The notes beneath the pieces are model-generated. The model ran no database searches, had not been told where the DNA came from, and saw only the letters and a list, made by a program, of their open reading frames with translations. Shown here one piece after another: positions 8,712 to 15,369 of a stretch of 41,683 bases of DNA. Positions within the stretch are counted from its first letter, which is position 1, and the number at the start of each line of letters is the position of its first letter. A program made the position numbers and the translations under genes. Source of the stretch: an uncultured Alphaproteobacteria bacterium (GTDB lineage Bacteria; Pseudomonadota; Alphaproteobacteria; Rs-D84; CACZYB01); NCBI GenBank assembly GCA_944392955.1, contig CALXYK010000007.1:75003-116685 (forward strand), read 5' to 3'.

Positions 8712-9281
8712 ATGCTAACTACAAGAAATTTATTTTTATCAGTTATAATTGTATTTTTGTGTTCTTGTTCATCATTACAAAAACATGCTCCTCAAAATGC
8801 TACTACAAAAATTTATAATAAGGTTGGGACAATAGATATTGATGCAATTCATCAACAGGTAAGGGTAATAAATAACCTTAATCTTCAAAAGGAAAAAGCA
8901 ATACAAAAATTAAAAACAGAAATAGATGCAAAAGAGTCAGAGTTTGATAACAAAAGAAAACAAATCAAAGAAAAAGAAGGCTCAATTGATAAAGAAAATT
9001 TATTAAGGGAACTTCAAATATTACAAATGGATATTATGTCCTATGACAAGCAAATTTCCAATCGTATGAGTGATATACAAAAAAGATATGTTAACGCTTT
9101 GGAACTTATACAAAAACAATATCTTAATGATATAGTTAAAGATATAGGGAAAAAGAAAAAACTGGAAATAGTTGTAAACGGGCAAACTGCAATTCTTATA
9201 AACGAAAGCCTTGATATTACTGCTGATGTTATACAACAACTTAATCAACAATTAAAAGATATTACATTTGAAACAAAGTAA
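8712..9281 (+). CDS. Skp/OmpH-like lipoprotein (skp paralogue)
   Basis: Tandem paralogue of the preceding skp. Shared features include the motif pattern QMDxMxYDKQ, the long charged coiled coil, and the C-terminal strand region VVNGQTAILINESLDIT. Unlike skp, its N-terminus ends in a lipobox (VFLCSC, Cys about residue 19), predicting lipid anchoring, probably to the outer-membrane inner leaflet since the +2 residue is Ser. A membrane-tethered chaperone near BamA is plausible but inferred. It has its own promoter and a palindromic control region, so it can be expressed separately from skp. Ribosome-binding site AAAGGGGG, 8 nt spacing. Confidence 0.85.
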   Translation: MLTTRNLFLSVIIVFLCSCSSLQKHAPQNATTKIYNKVGTIDIDAIHQQVRVINNLNLQKEKAIQKLKTEIDAKESEFDNKRKQIKEKEGSIDKENLLRELQILQMDIMSYDKQISNRMSDIQKRYVNALELIQKQYLNDIVKDIGKKKKLEIVVNGQTAILINESLDITADVIQQLNQQLKDITFETK

Positions 9282-9300
9282 TTTTCGGGATATTATTTCC

Positions 9301-9329
9301 TTGTATCCATTATAAAGTTTTGTTATAAT
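9301..9329 (+). promoter_or_regulatory. Promoter for the 9357-10202 lipoprotein gene
   Basis: TTGTAT (9301-9306), 17-nt spacer, TATAAT (9324-9329), again with TG one base before the -10 (extended -10), 27 bp upstream of the start codon. Confidence 0.65.
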
Positions 9330-9356
9330 GTCTTATATATAAAAAGGGGAGTGATT

Positions 9357-10202
9357 ATGAAAAATATTAAAAAATTACTTTTAACAATTTGTATATTGTT
9401 TTTGTATTCTTGTTCTTCTGCTGATAACATTGAAAAATCAGATATTGCCACTTTAAATAGTGCAAGTATGAGAAAAGTTTCTACAATACAAGATACAAAT
9501 ACAGATTCTTCATCAGATGATGAACCTGATTTATATGAAGAAATGGACTATACATTAAAAAATTTGAAACAACAAAAGGGTGATATTCCTCCATATCAAC
9601 AATTGGAACGTCAAATAAAAAAGGTAGAAGTAAAAAAAACAATTGTAAAACCTGTATATAATTTGGATAAACAAGTTCATGATTTTACTCAGACAGAGGT
9701 AGAAGATTTTCTTGATGATATAAGTGAACAAACAGAATTAGTAGAAGACGAAGAATACGACAGCAAAACTATAAATCTTTTAATGGAAAATTATAGAAAT
9801 ATTTTACAAACATCTTCTGCATGTTGTGTTTCTAGTATATCAGAAAAATTAAAGGAAAATGGAGTTTATGGAGAATCCTTACTACATATTTTAAAAGGTG
9901 ATGCACACGATTACTTTGTTCAAGATACTTGCTTAATCATCTCAAATAAGGAAATATCTGATATTTTTGAAAGTAAGGCATTGGCTAAAATAATAAAGGG
10001 AGTAAGAAAGGATTGTATTTGTAATAATAAGGAGTATTTAAGGGCAAATATAAATAATTTTTACAGAATATATAACGAAGATCCCGATTTTTATAAGGAA
10101 GTTTTGATTTATAGATACAAAGATAAACAAGGTCGTATCACAGAACATGATGTTAATGAAACGATATTAAACATTTCTTTGACATTAGAAAATTGCCCTT
10201 AA
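9357..10202 (+). CDS. Lipoprotein of unknown function
   Basis: No family recognised. The N-terminus is a lipoprotein signal (LLLTICILFLYSC; lipobox LYSC) followed by Ser-Ser-Ala, consistent with outer-membrane sorting. Residues about 25-125 are acidic and low-complexity. The C-terminal half (about 130-281) looks folded and mostly helical, with several Cys (SSACCVSS, DTCLI, KDCICNN, ENCP) that could form disulfides. It sits between the skp pair and lpxD, so a role in envelope assembly is possible but unproven. The ATG at 9357 is preferred over the GTG at 9351, since GGGGAG ends 5 nt before the ATG. Confidence 0.75.
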   Translation: MKNIKKLLLTICILFLYSCSSADNIEKSDIATLNSASMRKVSTIQDTNTDSSSDDEPDLYEEMDYTLKNLKQQKGDIPPYQQLERQIKKVEVKKTIVKPVYNLDKQVHDFTQTEVEDFLDDISEQTELVEDEEYDSKTINLLMENYRNILQTSSACCVSSISEKLKENGVYGESLLHILKGDAHDYFVQDTCLIISNKEISDIFESKALAKIIKGVRKDCICNNKEYLRANINNFYRIYNEDPDFYKEVLIYRYKDKQGRITEHDVNETILNISLTLENCP

Positions 10203-10250
10203 TTTATTTTAGGTTGGTTTAAATTTTATATTCAAAATTGGAGGTTTTTT

Positions 10251-11309
10251 ATGGATAAGTTTTATGATGTAATTGAAAAGATGAAATTAAAAGACATTGC
10301 CATCTTAACAAATGGAAAAGTTGATGAAAAATATAATGACTTTGAAATAAAAAATCTTGGTTCTCTTGAAAATGCAAACAGGGAAAGTATCATATATTTA
10401 TCATTGGATAATGCGGTAAGTTCGGCCCTTGATAAAACTGCGGAATATAAGGAGAAATTAAGTCATATACAGGCTGGTGCCTGTTTCATAAGGCAAGAGG
10501 ACATTCATTTCCTTCCAACTGGTATTATTCCTGTTGTGGTAGAAGATCCAAAACTTGCCTTCATACAATTAACAAAGGTGTTTTATCAGGATAAAAATGT
10601 CAAATACGAGGGAATATCCCCTAATGCATTTGTTGCAGAAGATGTAGAATTTAAAGATAAGTCCTCAGTTCATATAGGACACTTTGCTGTGATAGAAAGT
10701 GGTGTTTCAATAGGAAAAAATTGCTATATTGGTTCTGGTGCAAAAATAAAAACAGGTGTTCAAATAGGTGATAATTGTATTATAAAGGAAAATGCAGTTA
10801 TAAGTCATACTATAATGGGTAATAATGTTAATATAGGGGAAGGAAGTGTCATAGGTGGTAATGGCTTTGGCTGGCATAGTGGTTCCTTCGGTCATATATG
10901 GGTTCCACAACTTGGAAAAGTTATCTTAGAAGATGATGTTGACATAGGAATAAACACATCAATAGATAGGGGTGCAATAGGTGATACTATAATAGGCAAG
11001 GGCACAAAAATAGATAACCTAATACAAATAGGACACAATGTAAAAACAGGGCAAAATTGTATTTTTGCAGGAATGTGTGGTGTTGCAGGTTCAGCAAATA
11101 TCGGAAATTGGGTTTTAGTAGGTGCCGGTGCCGGTATCTCAGGTCATATAAATATTGGAGATGGTGTTCAAATAGGTGCCAGAGGTGGTGTGATACAAGA
11201 TTTAAAGGCAGGGGAAAAAGTAAGTGGTTATCCTGCTATGCCTGTATCTGACTTTTTAAAACAAGCCGCTCTTTTAAGAAGAATGGTTAAAAAGAAAAGT
11301 CCAAAATAA
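10251..11309 (+). CDS. lpxD: UDP-3-O-acylglucosamine N-acyltransferase LpxD
   Basis: Adds the second acyl chain, from acyl-ACP, in lipid A synthesis (third step of the Raetz pathway); cytoplasmic homotrimer. Residues 1-115 form the uridine-binding domain. Then come the hexapeptide repeats of the left-handed beta helix (many [IV]GxxxxI units, about 120-320) and a short C-terminal helix. The catalytic His is His262 in QIGHNVKTGQN. The FGW/H region (NGFGWHSGSFGHIWVPQLG) is typical. 352 aa is normal. GGAGG precedes the ATG. Followed by fabZ, as in the usual lpxD-fabZ-lpxA order, but lpxA is absent here. Confidence 0.96.
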   Translation: MDKFYDVIEKMKLKDIAILTNGKVDEKYNDFEIKNLGSLENANRESIIYLSLDNAVSSALDKTAEYKEKLSHIQAGACFIRQEDIHFLPTGIIPVVVEDPKLAFIQLTKVFYQDKNVKYEGISPNAFVAEDVEFKDKSSVHIGHFAVIESGVSIGKNCYIGSGAKIKTGVQIGDNCIIKENAVISHTIMGNNVNIGEGSVIGGNGFGWHSGSFGHIWVPQLGKVILEDDVDIGINTSIDRGAIGDTIIGKGTKIDNLIQIGHNVKTGQNCIFAGMCGVAGSANIGNWVLVGAGAGISGHINIGDGVQIGARGGVIQDLKAGEKVSGYPAMPVSDFLKQAALLRRMVKKKSPK

Positions 11310-11410
11310 GACAAATTATAGGAAAGAATATTATCCTGTAAAAAAAATACTTGCCTTTTTTATCCACAAGGAATAGATTATAACAACCGATTATATGGAA
11401 GGATATTATC

Positions 11411-11866
11411 ATGGAAAACGGAATAATGTATATTGATGAAATAAAAAGTATATTACCTCATCGCTACCCATTTTTAATGGTAGACAGGGTTATTGATATT
11501 GTTCCTGGCAAATCCGGAACAGGTATAAAAAATATAACAGTTAACGAAGAATTTTTTAATGGACATTTTCCAACTACTCCAACAATGCCTGGGGTTTTAA
11601 TGCTTGAAGCAATGGCACAAACAGCGGTTCTTGTAGGTTCTACAACAGCACCAGATGAGTTAAAAGGTGAAATAGTATTACTTACAGGTATTGATAATGC
11701 AAAGTTTAAAAACAGGGTGATACCAGGCGATCAACTTCATATCAAGGTTGAAAAGATTGCGGAAAAGGGACCTTTTGAAAAATGGAAAGCCGAAGTATGG
11801 GTGGAAGATAAACTTTGTGTTTCTGCGACACTAAGTGCTATGAAATCAGGTCAAAAAAAGATTTAA
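11411..11866 (+). CDS. fabZ: 3-hydroxyacyl-ACP dehydratase FabZ
   Basis: Dehydrates 3-hydroxyacyl-ACP in fatty-acid elongation; single hot-dog fold, cytoplasmic. Catalytic His52 (NGHFPTTPTMPG) and Glu66 (LMLEAMAQT) are present, as is the N-terminal ILPHRYPFLMVDRV motif. Length (151 aa) is typical. Its start is about 100 bp after lpxD. A strong hairpin terminator follows the stop, so this ends the cluster; lpxA and lpxB must lie elsewhere. Confidence 0.96.
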   Translation: MENGIMYIDEIKSILPHRYPFLMVDRVIDIVPGKSGTGIKNITVNEEFFNGHFPTTPTMPGVLMLEAMAQTAVLVGSTTAPDELKGEIVLLTGIDNAKFKNRVIPGDQLHIKVEKIAEKGPFEKWKAEVWVEDKLCVSATLSAMKSGQKKI

Positions 11867-11870
11867 AACC

Positions 11871-11901
11871 AAAAAACTTCATATTTAATATGAAGTTTTT
11901 T
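11871..11901. terminator. Bidirectional intrinsic terminator
   Basis: Perfect inverted repeat AAAAAACTTCATAT (11871-11884) / ATATGAAGTTTTTT (11888-11901) with a 3-nt loop. It has a T run on the plus strand and, by symmetry, on the minus strand. It lies between the convergent fabZ and the YqaA-like gene and can serve both. Confidence 0.85.
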
Positions 11902-11928
11902 TTATGTTCTTTTATTATTAAAACAAAC

Positions 11929-12513
11929 TTAAATTAACTTTACAAAATATACTGCCATAAACAATAAAACAAATGCAACAATTGTTAATAATTCTAAATG
12001 CTTTTCAATAAAATGTTTTGCATCTTCACCATATTTATTAAGAAGAAATGCAATAAAATAATATCTAATAGCACGAGACACAACCGAAGCAATTATGAAT
12101 AAAGGGAAATTCATTTTAACAAGTCCACTTGCAATACAAATTACCTTATAAGGAAATGGTGTAAGTCCCCCTGCAAAAACAAACCAATATCCCCATTTTG
12201 TGTATAAAGCGGAAAATTCACCAAACATTTCATTATAACCTAACATATTTATGATAGATTTTCCTATGGTATCAAAGAAAAATGCACCAACATAATATCC
12301 TGCCATTCCACCTAACACACTTGAAATTAAAGCAATAGAAGATATAGACAAAGCCTTTGAAGGTCGCGCCAAAATCATAGGTATCATTATAATTTCAGTT
12401 GGGAAAGGGAAAAATATACTTCCAAAGAAAGAAACGAAAAGCAAAGTTGCCATAGCATATTTTGTTTCACTTAATTCTAATACATAATCGTATGTTTTTC
12501 TTAATATTTTCAT
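11929..12513 (-). CDS. YqaA/DedA-family (SNARE-associated) membrane protein
   Basis: Small integral membrane protein (194 aa) of the VTT/DedA superfamily, closest by eye to the YqaA branch. It has an amphipathic reentrant region with FFPFPTEIIMIPMILA near residues 35-50, the GxxxGYYVG segment, and the signature FAGGLTPFPYKVICIASGL near residues 113-131, followed by C-terminal helices. DedA relatives transport or flip lipid carriers, but the substrate for YqaA is unknown. GAGG precedes the ATG. The gene converges on fabZ and shares its terminator. Confidence 0.88.
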   Translation of the reverse strand: MKILRKTYDYVLELSETKYAMATLLFVSFFGSIFFPFPTEIIMIPMILARPSKALSISSIALISSVLGGMAGYYVGAFFFDTIGKSIINMLGYNEMFGEFSALYTKWGYWFVFAGGLTPFPYKVICIASGLVKMNFPLFIIASVVSRAIRYYFIAFLLNKYGEDAKHFIEKHLELLTIVAFVLLFMAVYFVKLI

Positions 12514-12603
12514 TATAACCTCGGTAAATATTTCAAATTTTTACAATAAGGTAAAGTGTACTATAAAAATATATTAAGTCAATCAATTAAAAATAAAAAA
12601 TAC

Positions 12604-12632
12604 TTGAATATATAAAATGTATCTTGTATCCT
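12604..12632 (+). promoter_or_regulatory. Promoter of the first T4SS locus
   Basis: TTGAAT (12604-12609), 17-nt spacer, TATCCT (12627-12632). The -10 hexamer is weaker than consensus and forms part of the inverted repeat at 12623-12650. The same TATCCT -10 is seen in the candidate secD promoter. Confidence 0.4.
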
Positions 12633-12650
12633 TAAACATATAGGATCAAG
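12623..12650. promoter_or_regulatory. Inverted repeat between -10 and Shine-Dalgarno
   Basis: CTTGTATCCT (12623-12632) and AGGATCAAG (12642-12650) pair over nine bases with one bulged T. The right arm runs into AAGGAGG, the ribosome-binding site, and the left arm holds the -10 element. It could be an operator or a translational control hairpin. Confidence 0.4.
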
Positions 12651-12659
12651 GAGGTAAAA

Positions 12660-12842
12660 TTGAAAAAAGTTTTAGCATTATTTTTGCTTATAGTCGTTTC
12701 AGGTTGTGGCGGCAACTTGTATGAGCCGGATCCAGTTGGTGTAGGCTATGATGCAAACGAATTAAAGATGTCACCTTGCGCTTGCTTACAAATAGAAACA
12801 AAGCCGGGGTTACCTGAATGGTTTATACAAACAACGATTTAA
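12660..12842 (+). CDS. Small VirB7-like lipoprotein (putative T4SS component)
   Basis: A 60-residue protein with a textbook lipoprotein signal (LLIVVSGC, lipid Cys16) and a short mature part containing a CxC pair (Cys40, Cys42 in SPCACLQ). Size and location match VirB7, which tethers VirB9 at the outer membrane, but the sequence itself gives no firm family match. The start codon is TTG, supported by a near-perfect AAGGAGG 5 nt upstream and the immediate signal peptide. The 3' end overlaps the next gene by 25 nt, so the two are co-translated. Confidence 0.65.
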   Translation: MKKVLALFLLIVVSGCGGNLYEPDPVGVGYDANELKMSPCACLQIETKPGLPEWFIQTTI

Positions 12843-13726
12843 AACAAAAAAGCAAACAACAATCAACAACAAAAGATTCGGTTGCAGTATATCCTTTTAC
12901 TGTTGATGTTGCTTCTTTTCCGGAAAGGAAGTATCTTGCCGGTATATATAAGTTTGCAAAATTTTCATATATATCGTTATTGATTTCTGTTGTGTTATGT
13001 TTTTTAATTATTTTTCGTTCTTTTTCTAGAAGTACCAGCCCAACATTTATCTATTGGGATGATTTAAATAATAAGTTTTCCTTTAAACCTTATGAATATG
13101 CAAAGAAAGGGGATTCTTTCACCAAAACAAAGACCGAACATGACTACTATACTGAATATTTCATAAATACTTATCTTAACAAAAGATTTGGAGTATCTGA
13201 TATTTTTGTGGAAAATAATCAAAATTGGTGCGATTGCGAAAAAACTCGCCCTAATAAAATGGGAATATTTGATTTGAATCAGAATTGTTATTTGTGCACT
13301 TTTTCCGCTGGTCCTGTTTACAAAAATTTCTTAAATAATGAAAAAACAGCATACGAAAAATTTGCAGATAATGGAATAACAAGAAGGGTGGAAATCATAA
13401 ACCTAGAAAAACAATATAGCAGGGCTGATAGTAGTAAGGTTTCCTTTTTAACTAATATTTTTAATTCATTTACAAGTTCTAAACCAAAAATATATAAAAC
13501 CTATGATGGATACAAGGTTGATTTTATAATTGAAGATATAAAAGATGGACAAGTTACAGGAGCCGAAGTTTTAACTGGGTATTTAGAGGTAACAGGGAAC
13601 CAATCATCACCAACAATAAAGTATATCAGTTCTGAAAATTATTTATTTCATCCAAACTATGATAAAGTTTTAAAAAAACATTTTTCACAAACAACAAATG
13701 AGGTAGCAAATGCCATCTACAAATAA
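12818..13726 (+). CDS. VirB8/DotI-like T4SS inner-membrane protein (copy 1)
   Basis: Bitopic membrane protein: about 48 cytoplasmic residues, one transmembrane helix (about 49-67, YISLLISVVLCFLIIF), then a periplasmic domain whose length and pattern fit the NTF2-like fold of VirB8 and DotI/IcmL. The segment YYTEYFINTYLNKRFGVSD is the family-like first helix, followed by F/Y-rich strands. The assignment rests on architecture and neighbourhood and is tentative. Odd feature: a four-Cys cluster (Cys138, 140, 157, 160; CDC and CYLC) that could bind metal or form disulfides, perhaps with the CxC of the adjacent lipoprotein. It overlaps the upstream gene by 25 nt and the downstream one by 17 nt. Confidence 0.6.
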   Translation: MVYTNNDLKQKSKQQSTTKDSVAVYPFTVDVASFPERKYLAGIYKFAKFSYISLLISVVLCFLIIFRSFSRSTSPTFIYWDDLNNKFSFKPYEYAKKGDSFTKTKTEHDYYTEYFINTYLNKRFGVSDIFVENNQNWCDCEKTRPNKMGIFDLNQNCYLCTFSAGPVYKNFLNNEKTAYEKFADNGITRRVEIINLEKQYSRADSSKVSFLTNIFNSFTSSKPKIYKTYDGYKVDFIIEDIKDGQVTGAEVLTGYLEVTGNQSSPTIKYISSENYLFHPNYDKVLKKHFSQTTNEVANAIYK

Positions 13727-14429
13727 GGAAAATAAATATTTTATTTATCTTTGGATAATAGCATTTTTTTGCTTAGTAAGTGTTTTGATATCCTTATTTG
13801 TCTCATTTGTTTTTTCAGATAATTTATCAGAGGATAAATTTGTAATAGAAGGTATAATGATTCCAAATGTATCAAATACAGAAGACAATATGCAAATAAT
13901 TGCCCTTACTAATCAAACAACTACATCAAAGGAAAAAAACGAATTACTGAAAAATTTTTTAAAGGAATATATAGTAAATCGTTATACAGTTAGCGGTTCT
14001 GCTTATGAAATGCAAAATAATTTAGGTTTACAAAATTTAAATTCTTTATCAGGTGGTTTTATGCTTAAATACCCAAGTTATAGGGGTGTTAAAAATAATG
14101 AGATTTTATGGACTGATGCCTATGAAAATTTCAAAAATGGAAAGGATGGGGAGTTAGCAGAAATAAACGAATTGATGAAAAATAATACAACTCGTTCAGT
14201 AAGGATTCTTGGTGAACCTAAAAAAAATGGTGATTGGTGGAGTGTCCCAGTTGAATTTATATATAAAACACCAATAAACTATTCTGTTGAAAATACTCGT
14301 AGGGAAAAATATCAAATAGATTTAGATATAATAGCAGCAGGATTCAGGGATATAAAAAGCATAAGGCAAGGTCCTGCTTCATCCATTATCAAAATATATG
14401 TTATGTATATTAAAAAAACTAAAATCTAA
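13710..14429 (+). CDS. VirB8/DotI-like T4SS inner-membrane protein (copy 2)
   Basis: Same architecture as its upstream neighbour: a short cytoplasmic N-terminus, one transmembrane helix (about residues 10-33, FIYLWIIAFFCLVSVLISLF), then a periplasmic region with FLKEYIVNRYTVSG resembling the first helix of VirB8-like NTF2 domains. The later segments (ARSVRILG-like TRSVRILGEP, DWWSVPVEFIYKTP) are compatible with paired strands carrying the R-V pattern of VirB8. Tentative family call. The 17-nt overlap with copy 1 suggests stoichiometric, perhaps heteromeric, synthesis, as DotI pairs with DotJ in type IVB systems. Its 3' end meets the convergent olsB-like gene. Confidence 0.6.
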   Translation: MPSTNKENKYFIYLWIIAFFCLVSVLISLFVSFVFSDNLSEDKFVIEGIMIPNVSNTEDNMQIIALTNQTTTSKEKNELLKNFLKEYIVNRYTVSGSAYEMQNNLGLQNLNSLSGGFMLKYPSYRGVKNNEILWTDAYENFKNGKDGELAEINELMKNNTTRSVRILGEPKKNGDWWSVPVEFIYKTPINYSVENTRREKYQIDLDIIAAGFRDIKSIRQGPASSIIKIYVMYIKKTKI

Positions 14430-14431
14430 GA

Positions 14432-15229
14432 CTAAGCATTCTTAATCTTTTTTTCATAATGTTCCAAATAACTTTGTTTAAGGTTTTTTGTTTCAAATAT
14501 TATACATACATCAAAACAATTAAAGTTCCAATCAATAAAGATTGTATTACTTACCTTACAACCTATTCTAAGATATCCTTTAATCATAGTAGGAAGTTCT
14601 TTAAATGCAACTACACCATCTATTTCACTTTTAGGTATAACAGGGTATTCGCATTTATCTTTTCCCCTTGCTTCCACTGCCAATTCATCAACTGCAACAC
14701 AATTATAATAAAGATATGACAAAGATTGTTTATATTGATTTACATCGGTCCCCAAAAAACTACCACAACCAAACATAAGTTTTATATCAAAATCAAACAT
14801 ATATGCAGCCAAACCATTCCAAAGCATTTGCATAACGATTTTTGTTCTGTAATCTTTGTGTACACATGCCCTTCCTAGTTCTAATACTTCGCCGTTATAA
14901 TCATTAAATTTTTCCACATTAAATTCTGATTGTGAATACCATTTACCCGCTTTTTTAGCCCCGTCCTTCCTCATAAGTCTGTATGTTCCAATAACATAAT
15001 CAGCAGGATTATCGCCTGCGGTTTTATCAATAGCAATTAAATGATCACAAAAAGGATCAAATTCATCAAAATCTCTTTCTTCTAATTTTACTTGCTCAGA
15101 AGGGATAGCTCCATCTTCTTCAAAAAAGATTTTATACCTAAGTTTTTGAGCCGCAATTACTTCTTCTTCTGTTTTAGCAAGCCTTATCTCAAACTTTTCG
15201 TTTTTGATATTATCAAGATAACTAGTCAT
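14432..15229 (-). CDS. olsB: OlsB-like N-acyltransferase (ornithine lipid/hemolysin-type GNAT family)
   Basis: Resembles L-ornithine N-alpha-acyltransferases, which move a 3-hydroxyacyl group from ACP to ornithine to make lyso-ornithine lipid. Visible family motifs are FEIRLAKTEEEVIAAQKLRY near the start, YVIGTYRLMR, VLELGRACVHKDYR and LMFGCGSFLGTD. Translation from the ATG at 15229 (MTSYLDN) is chosen because AGGA lies 6-7 nt upstream; a longer in-frame start at 15292 adds a non-conserved leader. No olsA-type second acyltransferase is adjacent, so the final product (ornithine lipid or another amino-acid lipid) is uncertain. Confidence 0.8.
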   Translation of the reverse strand: MTSYLDNIKNEKFEIRLAKTEEEVIAAQKLRYKIFFEEDGAIPSEQVKLEERDFDEFDPFCDHLIAIDKTAGDNPADYVIGTYRLMRKDGAKKAGKWYSQSEFNVEKFNDYNGEVLELGRACVHKDYRTKIVMQMLWNGLAAYMFDFDIKLMFGCGSFLGTDVNQYKQSLSYLYYNCVAVDELAVEARGKDKCEYPVIPKSEIDGVVAFKELPTMIKGYLRIGCKVSNTIFIDWNFNCFDVCIIFETKNLKQSYLEHYEKKIKNA

Positions 15230-15369
15230 AAATATTCCTATTTTGTTTATAACGGATATATCATACAAGGTTGAGATAATAAAATAAAGCAAAAAATAAA
15301 ATAAGAATTTTAACTAGTATTTCTATAATAGATATATTATAATTCAAAAAAAATAAAAGGGGACAAATT

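Noticed and set aside
11057-11251. Cys/Arg/Trp-rich frame inside lpxD on the same strand
   Set aside because: It is the +1-type shadow of the hexapeptide repeats of LpxD, with biased repeats and no ribosome-binding site.
15293-15369. Promoter for pepF in the olsB-pepF gap
   Set aside because: Several TATAAT-like hexamers exist (for example 15324 and 15338), but none has a convincing -35 at 16-18 nt, so I did not call one.
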